64,000 nt of DNA from the NCBI RefSeq assembly GCF_030758935.1, contig NZ_CP132333.1:1674992-1738991 (forward strand). Reading direction: 5' to 3'. The notes under the pieces are model-generated. The model did no database searches. It saw nothing but the letters and a program-made list of their open reading frames with translations, and had not been told where the DNA came from. A program made the translations under genes and the position numbers. The DNA is from Geothrix sp. PMB-07. GTDB taxonomy: Bacteria; Acidobacteriota; Holophagae; Holophagales; Holophagaceae. Below are positions 36,502 through 44,554 of the stretch, one piece after another; positions within the stretch are counted from its first letter, which is position 1, and each line of letters opens with the position of its first letter.

Positions 36502-38786
36502 GGTTCCATCCGCCCTGGCGCTCCATCCGTGGGCGCATGCTCATGGTGGCCCTGGCGGTCGAAGCGACCATGCTTACCCTGCTGGTGGCCAACAGCCTCC
36601 GCCTGCTTTCGGGCCACATGACTGAGCAGGCCGCCGATCACGTGGCCCAGCTGACGCCCGTGCTCAACGCGGCGCTGGTGGCGCCCGTGGCCCAGCGGGA
36701 CTACGCCACCGTGCAGGCCATCCTCGATGAAAGCCGGGCCGTGCAGGGCATCGACTACCTGGCCCTCGTGGATGCCAGCGGCCGTGTGGTGGCCGAGAGC
36801 GGCTGGGAACGCGGCCGTGCCCTGCCTACCCCTGACCGTGAGGTGCGCCTCTTCCGCGAGGGCGGGATTCCCCGCTTCAATGCCGCCACGCCCATTACGC
36901 TCGCCGGCCAGAAGTTGGGCACGCTCCATGTGGGCCTCAACCTCTCGAAGATCGTGTCGGCCCACCGGCAGATGCTCCGCCAGGGCGTGCTCATCGCGGC
37001 CTTCGAAGTGCTGCTGTCCGCAGGGCTGCTGGCCCTCCTGGGCTACTGGATGACGCGCCACCTGGCGGCGTTGACGCGGGCCAGCGAGGCCGTGGCGGGA
37101 GGCAACCTCACCCCGCCGCCCGTGGACGAGGGACCCGATGATGTGGGACGCCTGGGGGCGGCCTTCAATGCCATGTCGCGGGCTGTGGCCGAACGCATCG
37201 GCGAGCTGACCCAGGCCCGGGATCTGCAGACGGCACTTTCCCAGGAAGCAGAGCAGGAGCACGCCCGGATGCTTGCCCTGCTCTCTGTGATGGATCTGGG
37301 GGTGGTGTTTGTCGATCCTCGGGACCGCATCCTCTATGAGAACCCGGCTTTTCGGACAATGTGGCGCATGCAGACTGTGGAGGCCCCGGCTGGGAGGCCA
37401 TTCGCGAAGGCCGTTCCCGAGTTCTGCGTGTGGCACGGCGCCTGGAAGCGCCTCCGGGAAGAGGAAGCGGATCATGGTGAGATCCGTTTGGGCGATGGCC
37501 GGATCCTCACCCAGCGCAGCCATCTCGCCGTGGATCAGATGGGTCGGCCCCTGGGCCGCCTCTGGCTCTACGAAGATGTCACCGAAGCCCGCGGCATCGC
37601 CCAGACCCTCTTGGAGGCCAAGGAAGCGGCGGAACAGGGAAGCCGAGCCAAGGCTTCCTTCCTGGCCACCATGAGCCACGAGATCCGCACCCCCATGAAC
37701 GGCGTTTTGGGCATGACGGATCTGGCCCTGGCCGGTGATCTCCCTGCCGAGCAGCGCGAGCAGCTGGGCTGGGTGAAGTCCTCTGCTGAAAGCCTGTTGA
37801 CGATCCTCAACGACATCCTCGATTTTTCGAAGATCGACGCAGGCCACCTGGACCTGGAGAGCCACGCCTTCGACCTCCATCCCTTCCTGAGCGGTGTGCT
37901 GGGGCTGCAAGCCCGATCCGCAGAAGCCAAAGGCATCAGCCTGGATTGGGAAGCCATTGGTCCGCTGCCCGTGAGGGTGCTCGGGGATTCGGTTCGGCTG
38001 GGGCAGGTGCTCAACAACCTCATTTCAAATGCCATCAAGTTCACGAGCCAGGGGGGTGTTCGGGTGGCCGCCTCCCAAGAGCCGCGGCTGCCTGGCGATC
38101 CGGCAGACCGGGCCCGGCTCGTGTTCTCCGTGGTGGACAGTGGCCTGGGCATTCCCGAGGACAAGCTCAGCCACATTTTCTCGCCCTTCGCCCAGGCGGA
38201 TGCCTCCATCACGCGCAAGTACGGCGGTACCGGCCTGGGCCTGGCCATTGCGAAACAACTGGCAGATCTCATGGGCGGCAGCCTGCAGGTGCAAAGTGAG
38301 CTGGGTCGCGGCAGCACCTTCCACTTCCGGGCAGTCCTCCAAATCCTTGCGGCCGAAGCGCCGCGGCCCATCTCGGAGGCGCCGGTGACGGGCACTTCCG
38401 GGCTGGGTGCCTGTGTTCTGTTGGTGGAGGACACACCCGTCAACCAGGTGCTGGGCCGGACGCTGCTGGAGAAACAGGGCTTCCAGGTGGTGCTGGCTGA
38501 GGATGGCCTCGAGGCCTTGGCGGTCTTCCGGCGGCAGCCCTTCGACATCATCCTCATGGACATGCAGATGCCCAACATGGATGGACTGGAAGCCACGATG
38601 CGAATCCGCGATCTGGAGCGTTCCGAGGGGCGCGACCCGGTGCCCATCATCGCCCTGACGGCCAATGCCATGGAGAGTGACCGGAATCGCTGCATGAGGG
38701 CGGGCATGGATGGCTTCCTCGCCAAGCCCTTCCGCCGCAACGACGTGATGGCGGTGCTGGGGAGATTCCTCCGGCAGGCCCGATGA
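36498..38786 (+). CDS. Hybrid sensor histidine kinase with receiver domain
   Basis: Domain order in 762 aa: TM1 (MVALAVEATMLTLLVANSL), a periplasmic region of about 130 residues, TM2 (VLIAAFEVLLSAGLLALLGY), HAMP, a PAS-like domain (VFVDPRDRILYENPAFRTMW), HisKA with FLATMSHEIRTPMNGVLG, HATPase with VLNNLISNAIKFTSQ, VVDSGLGIPEDK and GGTGLGLAIAKQ, then REC with the phospho-Asp in IILMDMQMPNMDGLEA. The ATG overlaps the PhnD-like gene stop as ATGA, which supports the pair as one signalling unit. No DNA-binding output regulator is adjacent. Confidence 0.93.
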   Translation: MRFHPPWRSIRGRMLMVALAVEATMLTLLVANSLRLLSGHMTEQAADHVAQLTPVLNAALVAPVAQRDYATVQAILDESRAVQGIDYLALVDASGRVVAESGWERGRALPTPDREVRLFREGGIPRFNAATPITLAGQKLGTLHVGLNLSKIVSAHRQMLRQGVLIAAFEVLLSAGLLALLGYWMTRHLAALTRASEAVAGGNLTPPPVDEGPDDVGRLGAAFNAMSRAVAERIGELTQARDLQTALSQEAEQEHARMLALLSVMDLGVVFVDPRDRILYENPAFRTMWRMQTVEAPAGRPFAKAVPEFCVWHGAWKRLREEEADHGEIRLGDGRILTQRSHLAVDQMGRPLGRLWLYEDVTEARGIAQTLLEAKEAAEQGSRAKASFLATMSHEIRTPMNGVLGMTDLALAGDLPAEQREQLGWVKSSAESLLTILNDILDFSKIDAGHLDLESHAFDLHPFLSGVLGLQARSAEAKGISLDWEAIGPLPVRVLGDSVRLGQVLNNLISNAIKFTSQGGVRVAASQEPRLPGDPADRARLVFSVVDSGLGIPEDKLSHIFSPFAQADASITRKYGGTGLGLAIAKQLADLMGGSLQVQSELGRGSTFHFRAVLQILAAEAPRPISEAPVTGTSGLGACVLLVEDTPVNQVLGRTLLEKQGFQVVLAEDGLEALAVFRRQPFDIILMDMQMPNMDGLEATMRIRDLERSEGRDPVPIIALTANAMESDRNRCMRAGMDGFLAKPFRRNDVMAVLGRFLRQAR

Positions 38787-38924
38787 AGGGTGGACGGGTG
38801 TCCTCATTCCCTTGTGGTACCATGGTTTTTTGCGGCCAGCGGTTCCGCCCGCTCTGAACCTGGGCCGCTTGATTCTGGAAGGCCTGGCCAAGGCTCCGGG
38901 ATCCCTACCTCGTCCCGGAGACCC

Positions 38925-40556
38925 ATGATCTCGTTCTCGAATGTCAGCAAGCAGTACGGCAAGCAGATCCTCTTCATTGAGGCGGATTTTCAGCTCAACC
39001 CCGGCGAGAAGGTAGGCCTGGTGGGCCCCAACGGTGCCGGGAAATCCACCCTGTTCCGCATGATCATGGGCGAGGAATCGCCTGATGATGGCTCGGTGAC
39101 CCTGCCGAAGAAACTCACCCTCGGCTACTTCCGCCAGGAGGTAGATGAGATGTCGGGTCGGCCGGTGCTGGACGAGGCCATCGCGGGGAGCGGGCGCCTG
39201 GGTGATCTGCACCATGAGTTGATGGATCTGGAACACGCCATGTCCGATCCCGAGCGTGGCGACGAACTGGAGGCCATCCTGGAGCGCTTCGGCCACGTGC
39301 AGGAGGAATACCAGCACCTGGGCGGCTACGAACTGGAAGCCAAGGCACGGGCCTGTCTGCATGGCCTCGGCTTTGAGGATGCGCAGATCGATGGCGATGT
39401 CGGTGCGCTTTCCGGCGGCTGGAAGATGCGTGTCTCCATGGCCAAGGTGCTGCTGGGGAACTTCGACGTGCTGCTCATGGACGAGCCCACCAACCACCTG
39501 GACATCGAATCCATCCTCTGGCTGGAGACCTTTCTCAAGAACGTTCCCGCCACACTCCTGATGACCAGCCACGACCGCGATTTCATGAATCGCGTGGTGA
39601 CCAAGGTGTTGGAGATCGACGGCGGCGACATCGTCACCTACTCGGGCAATTACGATTTCTACGTGAAGGAGCGCGAGCAGCGCGAGGCCAATCAGGAGGC
39701 TGCCTACGCCCGCCAGCAGGCCAAGCTGGCCAAGGAGCAGCGCTTCATCGAGCGCTTCTCCGCGCATGCCGCCAAGGCCGCCCAGGTGCAGAGCCGCGTG
39801 AAGGCGCTGGACAAGATCGAGCGCATCGAACCACCCAAGCGCAGCCGGGTGGTGAAGTGGGATTTCCGCAGCCCGGGCCGTTCGGGTGACGACGTGCTGA
39901 TGACCGAAGGGCTCTGCAAGGCCTACGGCGCACGGAAGCTCTATGATCAGTTTGCCTTCCACATCCGCCGAGGTGAGCGGTGGTGTGTCATGGGCCGGAA
40001 CGGGGCGGGCAAGTCCACCCTGCTGAAAATGGTTTCGGGTGCCATCACGCCGGATGCAGGTACCGTGAAACTGGGTGCCAGCCTCAAGCTGGGCTATTTC
40101 TCACAGCAGGCTCTGGATCTGCTGAACCCCGAGCTGACGGTGATCGAGCAGATGCAGCAGGACTTCCCCATGGAAGGATTGGGTGTGCTGCGCAACCTGC
40201 TCGGCGCCTTCCAGTTCTCTGGAGACGACGTGGACAAGCGCATCCGCGCGCTATCCGGCGGCGAAAAATCGCGCCTGGTCATGGCCCGCATGCTCTTCGA
40301 TCCCCCCAACTTCCTTGTGCTGGACGAGCCCACCAACCACCTGGATCTGGCCACGAAAGAGATGCTCATCGAAGCGTTGAAGGATTTTGAAGGCACCATG
40401 CTCTTCGTGTCCCATGACCGTGAGTTCCTGCGCGGCCTGGCCAACCGGGTGCTGGAGCTGGGGGGTGAGGAGCACGATGGACCGCTGCTGTTTGGCGGAT
40501 CGTATGCTGAATATGTCGAACGCATGGGCCGCGAAGCGCCGGGCGTTCACAACTGA
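38925..40556 (+). CDS. ABC-F family ATPase
   Basis: Two ABC cassettes are fused without membrane spans (543 aa). The first has VGLVGPNGAGKSTLFRM and the signature GALSGGWKMRVSMAKVLLG, the second MGRNGAGKSTLLKMVSGAIT and RALSGGEKSRLVMARML, each followed by LxDEPTNHLD. The interdomain linker is charged, near RFIERFSAHAAKAAQVQSRV. The family acts on ribosomes (EttA/Uup/YbiT/YheS types) or drug resistance. Which subclass is not clear. ATG at 38925 with GGAG. A long open frame upstream is not used. Confidence 0.93.
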   Translation: MISFSNVSKQYGKQILFIEADFQLNPGEKVGLVGPNGAGKSTLFRMIMGEESPDDGSVTLPKKLTLGYFRQEVDEMSGRPVLDEAIAGSGRLGDLHHELMDLEHAMSDPERGDELEAILERFGHVQEEYQHLGGYELEAKARACLHGLGFEDAQIDGDVGALSGGWKMRVSMAKVLLGNFDVLLMDEPTNHLDIESILWLETFLKNVPATLLMTSHDRDFMNRVVTKVLEIDGGDIVTYSGNYDFYVKEREQREANQEAAYARQQAKLAKEQRFIERFSAHAAKAAQVQSRVKALDKIERIEPPKRSRVVKWDFRSPGRSGDDVLMTEGLCKAYGARKLYDQFAFHIRRGERWCVMGRNGAGKSTLLKMVSGAITPDAGTVKLGASLKLGYFSQQALDLLNPELTVIEQMQQDFPMEGLGVLRNLLGAFQFSGDDVDKRIRALSGGEKSRLVMARMLFDPPNFLVLDEPTNHLDLATKEMLIEALKDFEGTMLFVSHDREFLRGLANRVLELGGEEHDGPLLFGGSYAEYVERMGREAPGVHN

Positions 40557-40572
40557 GGATCTCGGATCGCTT

Positions 40573-40606
40573 CTTGATGCTGTGTGCCGAATGGGTGGGC
40601 ATCAAG
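40573..40606. repeat. Inverted repeat between convergent ABC-F and pseudouridine synthase genes
   Basis: CTTGATGC at 40573-40580 and GCATCAAG at 40599-40606 form an 8-bp stem with an 18-nt loop. No T-run follows. It may end both convergent transcripts, but support is weak. Confidence 0.35.
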
Positions 40607-40668
40607 GAATTCTGAAAGCGAAGGTCAGCGGAGAAGCGAGGAAAGCCGAGAAAAACCGACCGGTTATC

Positions 40669-41607
40669 TCAGCTTTCCGCCGCTTTCCCGATGCCTTGTC
40701 CGCTTTCGCGGAGCCGCAGCTCCGGTGGGGGTTGGCAGGTGAGGATGATCCGCTCGCCGGTGCGGGGATGGGTCAGCTCCAGCCGATGGGCGTGCAGCAG
40801 GTAGCCCAGGTCGCCGGGCAGGGCAGTGCTTCCGGGCCGCGGTGTGCCGCCTGGGCCGTAGAGGGGATCTCCCGCCAGAGGGTGCCCGGCCCAGGCCAGG
40901 TGGATGCGGATCTGGTGAGGGCGACCCGTGCGGATGTCCACGTCGATGAGCGCGGCGTTTTCCCGGCGTTCAAGAACGGTCACGCGGCTGAAGGAAGGCC
41001 GTCCCTGTGCAGAGGCCGCGTGGAGCACTCCCAGGGGAGGGTAGGGTACTTCCCCGATGGGCGCGTCGATCTCGAAGGTATCTGCCGAAGGCTGGCCGAT
41101 GCAGAGCGCCCGGTAGGTCTTGCGGGTGCCCGCCATCTGAAAGACCTGCTGGAGCGGCTTGCGGGTGGCGGCGGTGGGGGCGAAGAGCACGACGCCGGAG
41201 GTGCCCCGCCCAAGGCGGTGCATGGGACTGGCTTCGGGATGCCGCCGCCGCACCAGGGCGAGGAGTGTTTGGTCCTGATATTCGCCGCCGCCCGGCAGGG
41301 TGGGCAGACCGCTGGGTTTGGCCACGGCCAGAAGGTCCGTGTCCTCATAGAGGATGGCAGTGGCAAGAGGCGCTTCCGGCTCCACCCAGGGCGGGCGATT
41401 CCAGACCAGGCGCTGGCCAGCCCTGAGCAGATCCATCGGCGCGGCGAGCCGGTCGTCCAGGAACACCTGACCGGCGTGGATCCGCTCGAGCCACTCGGCG
41501 GTCGAGGCGCGGGGGTGCTTGGTCGCTAGGTGGGCGCACACGGTCAGTCCCGCCTCGGCGAGGCTGATCTGGTCCTGGTGGGAAGCGCCGTGGTTCGGCT
41601 CGGGCAT
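40669..41607 (-). CDS. RluA/RluD-like pseudouridine synthase with HRLG active-site variant
   Basis: The 312-aa product has an N-terminal RNA-binding-like stretch, then the pseudouridine synthase core LLAVAKPSGLPTLPGG, PMHRLGRGTSGVVLFA, KTYRALCIGQ, VDIRTGRPHQIRIHLAWAGH and PLAGDPLYGP. In the family the motif is HRLDxxTSG with catalytic Asp; here that position, residue 133, is Gly. Some plant and bacterial members also have HRLG (recollection), so activity cannot be assigned or denied. Otherwise it would isomerise uridines in rRNA or tRNA. It ends convergently with ABC-F. Confidence 0.86.
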   Translation of the reverse strand: MPEPNHGASHQDQISLAEAGLTVCAHLATKHPRASTAEWLERIHAGQVFLDDRLAAPMDLLRAGQRLVWNRPPWVEPEAPLATAILYEDTDLLAVAKPSGLPTLPGGGEYQDQTLLALVRRRHPEASPMHRLGRGTSGVVLFAPTAATRKPLQQVFQMAGTRKTYRALCIGQPSADTFEIDAPIGEVPYPPLGVLHAASAQGRPSFSRVTVLERRENAALIDVDIRTGRPHQIRIHLAWAGHPLAGDPLYGPGGTPRPGSTALPGDLGYLLHAHRLELTHPRTGERIILTCQPPPELRLRESGQGIGKAAES

Positions 41608-41645
41608 GGGATTCCACTGGTCGCCGAAAAGCAGGCTGGGGTGGA

Positions 41646-43181
41646 TTATCGCAGCCTGAACCTCTGCACGGTCTCCTTGAGGCCCTCAGCCACTTGGGAG
41701 AGCCCATCCGAGGTGGCGGCCACTTCGCGAACGGCGCCTGCCAACTGATGGGTGGCGCTGGCATTTTCATCCAGGCGGGAAGCGGTCTGATCCATGAGAC
41801 GGCCCACCTCTTGGCTGGTGTGGGCTTGGCCTTCGCTCAGATTCCCAATTTCGTGGATGCTGCCGGATACCTGGGAGATGCGGTCACGGATGGCCTCGAG
41901 GTGGTGCAGGGTCACGTCGACGCTGGCGGCCCCTTCGGCCACGGCATCCTGCATCGCGTGGATGGTCTCCTCGATCTCCTTGGCGCTTTGCCCGCTCCGC
42001 TCGGCCAGGATGCGGACTTCTTCAGCCACCACGGCGAACCCCTTGCCCTGGGCTCCGGCCTTGGCCGCCTCAATGGCTGCGTTGAGGGAGAGCAGGTTGG
42101 TCTGCCGGGCCAGCCCCTGGATCACCTTCACGGCCGAGACAATGCGGGCGGTGGCCTGCTGGATGGCCTGCATGCCGTGGGCGGTGCCGCGGCCGGTTTC
42201 GGCTCCCTGATCCGTATCGTGAACGGCTTCGTCGGTCTTGGAACTGGTCTGCTTGGCGTGGTTCGCCATGGACTCCACGTTGGCGTCCAGTTGTCGGAGG
42301 GCCTCGAGGACGTCGCGGCCAGCCCGGCGCAGGTCCTCTCCGGTCTTGGCGGTGACCTGGACCGTGCGGTTCATCTGTTCGGCGCTGGCGGCCAGTTCGG
42401 TGCTGCCCGATGCCACCTGCTCTGAAGCTTGGCCCATGTTGCCCAGGGCCATGTTGAGGTCGGACACCATGCGGTTGAAGGTGTCTGCCAGGTGGCCAAT
42501 TTCATCTTCGCTTTCTACCGGGGCCTTCACGGTCATGTCTCCGGTGGCCACGGTGTTGATGGCCGTGGACAGGTGATCCAGGGGCTCCAGGATGGCGGAT
42601 TTCACCCGGCGGGTGATGATGGCGCTGATGAAAATCAGCAGAAGGATGCCGCCGAGGATGGAGAGCAGGCGGATGTTGCGCTGGGTGCGGTACAGATCCG
42701 CGGTGGACATGGACACGCCGAAGGAGGCCACCAATTCTCCGGGCTTGCGGCCATTGAAGACTTCCACGCCAAAGGCGCCGTGGCACTGCAGGCAGGTCTC
42801 CTTCAGCCGCCCGGGGCTGAGCACGTAGATCTGCGGCTGGCCACTGGCGTCGATGAAATGTCCCACCCGCACGTCCATGGCGGGGTTGCTGTCGAAGTGG
42901 GCGATGCTGGCGCGCTCAAAGGCTTCGTAGGCGGGATCCTTCGTGAAGCGTCCGTTCAGGACGCGGTGGAAGGTCATGCCGCGGGCCTGGCAGTATTCCT
43001 CCGCATCCGCGTGGAACATGGACCGGGAAGCCACCGCCAGGGAACTCAGGTGATTCTCGAAAGCCTTTTCAGCTTCGGAGGTTTGGTAATAACTGACTCC
43101 CCAGATGACGAGACCCACCAGCACAGCCAGGGCGATGGACACCGGCAGGAAGAATTTCAGAGCCAGCCCTTTTCTTTTCAT
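41646..43181 (-). CDS. Methyl-accepting chemotaxis protein with c-type haem motif in the periplasmic sensor
   Basis: TM1 ([20 protein letters not shown]) and TM2 ([19 protein letters not shown], about residue 172) flank a periplasmic domain of about 140 residues that contains CLQCHGAF, Cys-130, Cys-133 and His-134, the CxxCH site for covalent haem. The domain looks like the Tll0287/DUF3365 type. HAMP follows, then the signalling region with the hairpin tip [20 protein letters not shown], and a C-terminal coiled coil. It should sense redox or a haem ligand at the membrane. The product is 511 aa. The divergent neighbour is a secreted Cache protein. The haem motif rests on the sequence; haem attachment is inference. 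Confidence 0.92.
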   Translation of the reverse strand: MKRKGLALKFFLPVSIALAVLVGLVIWGVSYYQTSEAEKAFENHLSSLAVASRSMFHADAEEYCQARGMTFHRVLNGRFTKDPAYEAFERASIAHFDSNPAMDVRVGHFIDASGQPQIYVLSPGRLKETCLQCHGAFGVEVFNGRKPGELVASFGVSMSTADLYRTQRNIRLLSILGGILLLIFISAIITRRVKSAILEPLDHLSTAINTVATGDMTVKAPVESEDEIGHLADTFNRMVSDLNMALGNMGQASEQVASGSTELAASAEQMNRTVQVTAKTGEDLRRAGRDVLEALRQLDANVESMANHAKQTSSKTDEAVHDTDQGAETGRGTAHGMQAIQQATARIVSAVKVIQGLARQTNLLSLNAAIEAAKAGAQGKGFAVVAEEVRILAERSGQSAKEIEETIHAMQDAVAEGAASVDVTLHHLEAIRDRISQVSGSIHEIGNLSEGQAHTSQEVGRLMDQTASRLDENASATHQLAGAVREVAATSDGLSQVAEGLKETVQRFRLR

Positions 43182-43245
43182 GGGAAGCCGCCCTTTGCAA
43201 AAATAAACGATAGGGAATAGCCTTCCCTTCGGTTTCCCATTGATG

Positions 43246-43273
43246 CGGGTTGAATAGTGAAACCCGTTTTTTT
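43246..43273 (+). promoter_or_regulatory. Hairpin plus T-run upstream of the Cache gene
   Basis: CGGGTT at 43246-43251 pairs with AACCCG at 43261-43266 and is followed by seven T. It faces right, 86 bp before the Cache gene start, yet no gene precedes it on that strand. It could be an attenuator or a terminator for an unannotated short transcript started between the divergent genes. Confidence 0.45.
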
Positions 43274-43359
43274 AATGCCTCGGTCCAGATTTAATACTCG
43301 AACCATGTGATGCCGTTGAGGTTTAGGCCCGATCTGGGTCACCGATGCTGGAGATATCT

Positions 43360-43818
43360 ATGCGGAAATCAGGAATTTCACTTCTATTGGCAGGGGTGCT
43401 CTTTGTCCCCCTGGCCGCCCAGACCCGTGATCAGGCCAAAACCTTCGTGAAGCAGGCCGTGGAGTTCGCCAAGAAGAATCCCAAGGAGAAATTCTTGGAA
43501 GAGGTCTCCGGTGTGAAGGGGCAGTTCCACTTCACCAAAGGGCAGAACAACGAGCTCTATATTTTCGTGTATGACCTCGAGGGCAAGGTGCTGGCGCATG
43601 GGGTCCGGCGCGAACTGGTGGGCGTGAATCGCTGGGCTGCCAAGGATCCGGATGGCAAGCCCTGGATCCAGGACTGGACCAAGCTCGTGAAGGAGAAGGG
43701 GAACGGCTGGATCGATTACAAGGAATTGAACCCCGCCCAGAACAACAAGGTTATGAAGAAGGCCTCCTTTGTGGAGCTCTCCAACGGCATGGTCATCGGC
43801 GCGGGCATCTACGAATAG
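43360..43818 (+). CDS. Secreted single-Cache (sCache_2-like) domain protein
   Basis: The 152-aa product from the ATG at 43360 (GGAG upstream) has a signal peptide (GISLLLAGVLFVPLAAQ) and then one Cache-type domain: QAKTFVKQAVEFAKKNPKEK, FHFTKGQNNELYIFVYDLEG, VLAHGVRRELVGVNRW, GWIDYKELNP and a terminal GMVIGAGIYE. The order is that of sCache_2 extracellular sensing domains, which bind small organic ligands, but here it is free and soluble. It diverges from a haem chemoreceptor by about 180 bp. A role as a ligand-delivery partner for that or another receptor is possible (inference). Confidence 0.85.
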   Translation: MRKSGISLLLAGVLFVPLAAQTRDQAKTFVKQAVEFAKKNPKEKFLEEVSGVKGQFHFTKGQNNELYIFVYDLEGKVLAHGVRRELVGVNRWAAKDPDGKPWIQDWTKLVKEKGNGWIDYKELNPAQNNKVMKKASFVELSNGMVIGAGIYE

Positions 43819-43870
43819 GCGCCTGGTTCAGGCTCCGGTGTAGGCTGTTTGGACTTCCACGGAGAAGCCC

Positions 43871-44551
43871 ATGCCCCTGCCCGGAGCCGCCGCCCGGCCG
43901 CCAACGCTCCCCTACCGCCGACCCCAGGAGGGCCGCGACTATTGGGTGGTGGACGGGATCCTGCCAGATGCCGAGGCCTTGGCGGCACGGCTTCGGTCTC
44001 GACATGAATGGGAACTGGGCTTTCCGCACACTCGGGAAACATGGCCCGGCATGCGCTCTCGACAAGCGTTGACGCTTGAGGAACTGACGCCCCTCGAAGC
44101 CAAGGTCAGGGAATTGACCGGCGCGAAGCGCCTCTGGGCCGAGACTGCCCCTGACGGTGCCTACCTCAACCACAACGTGGTGCAGGTGGTGGGAGCCCGG
44201 GAATCCGGCCCCCGCCCCCACACCGATTCCCGGAAGCTCTGCCGCTATGCCGCCGTGATCTACCTCACGCCCAGGCCGCCGGGAGCCACGGGCACCACTT
44301 TCTATCGCCTTCGCTATCCCAATGGCACCCTCGGCGGCAACCTCTGTGCGCCGCCTCACACCAACCTGCGCGAGGCGTTGGGCGTGGCTGGTCTGCCGCT
44401 CCAGGCCTGGCACCCGGAGCTGTCCATTCCCAATGTGTTCAACCGTCTGTTGCTCTACCGGGCAGACCTCGTCCATTCCGCCACGGGCTACTTCGGCCAC
44501 GACCTGCTCACGAAGCGCATGACGGCGCTGTTTTTCTGGATGGCCGAGTAG
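43871..44551 (+). CDS. 2OG-Fe(II) oxygenase-like protein (DUF6445 type)
   Basis: The 226-aa product has the facial-triad pattern HxD...H: RPHTDSRKLCRYAAVIYLTP and, later, LLLYRADLVHSATGYFG followed by RMTALFFWMAE. The middle GTTFYRLRYPNG fits the double-stranded beta-helix fold. The family is usually hypothetical (DUF6445); members probably hydroxylate or desaturate small molecules. It starts about 50 bp after the Cache gene, same strand. No terminator was seen between them. Confidence 0.75.
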   Translation: MPLPGAAARPPTLPYRRPQEGRDYWVVDGILPDAEALAARLRSRHEWELGFPHTRETWPGMRSRQALTLEELTPLEAKVRELTGAKRLWAETAPDGAYLNHNVVQVVGARESGPRPHTDSRKLCRYAAVIYLTPRPPGATGTTFYRLRYPNGTLGGNLCAPPHTNLREALGVAGLPLQAWHPELSIPNVFNRLLLYRADLVHSATGYFGHDLLTKRMTALFFWMAE

Positions 44552-44554
44552 GCT

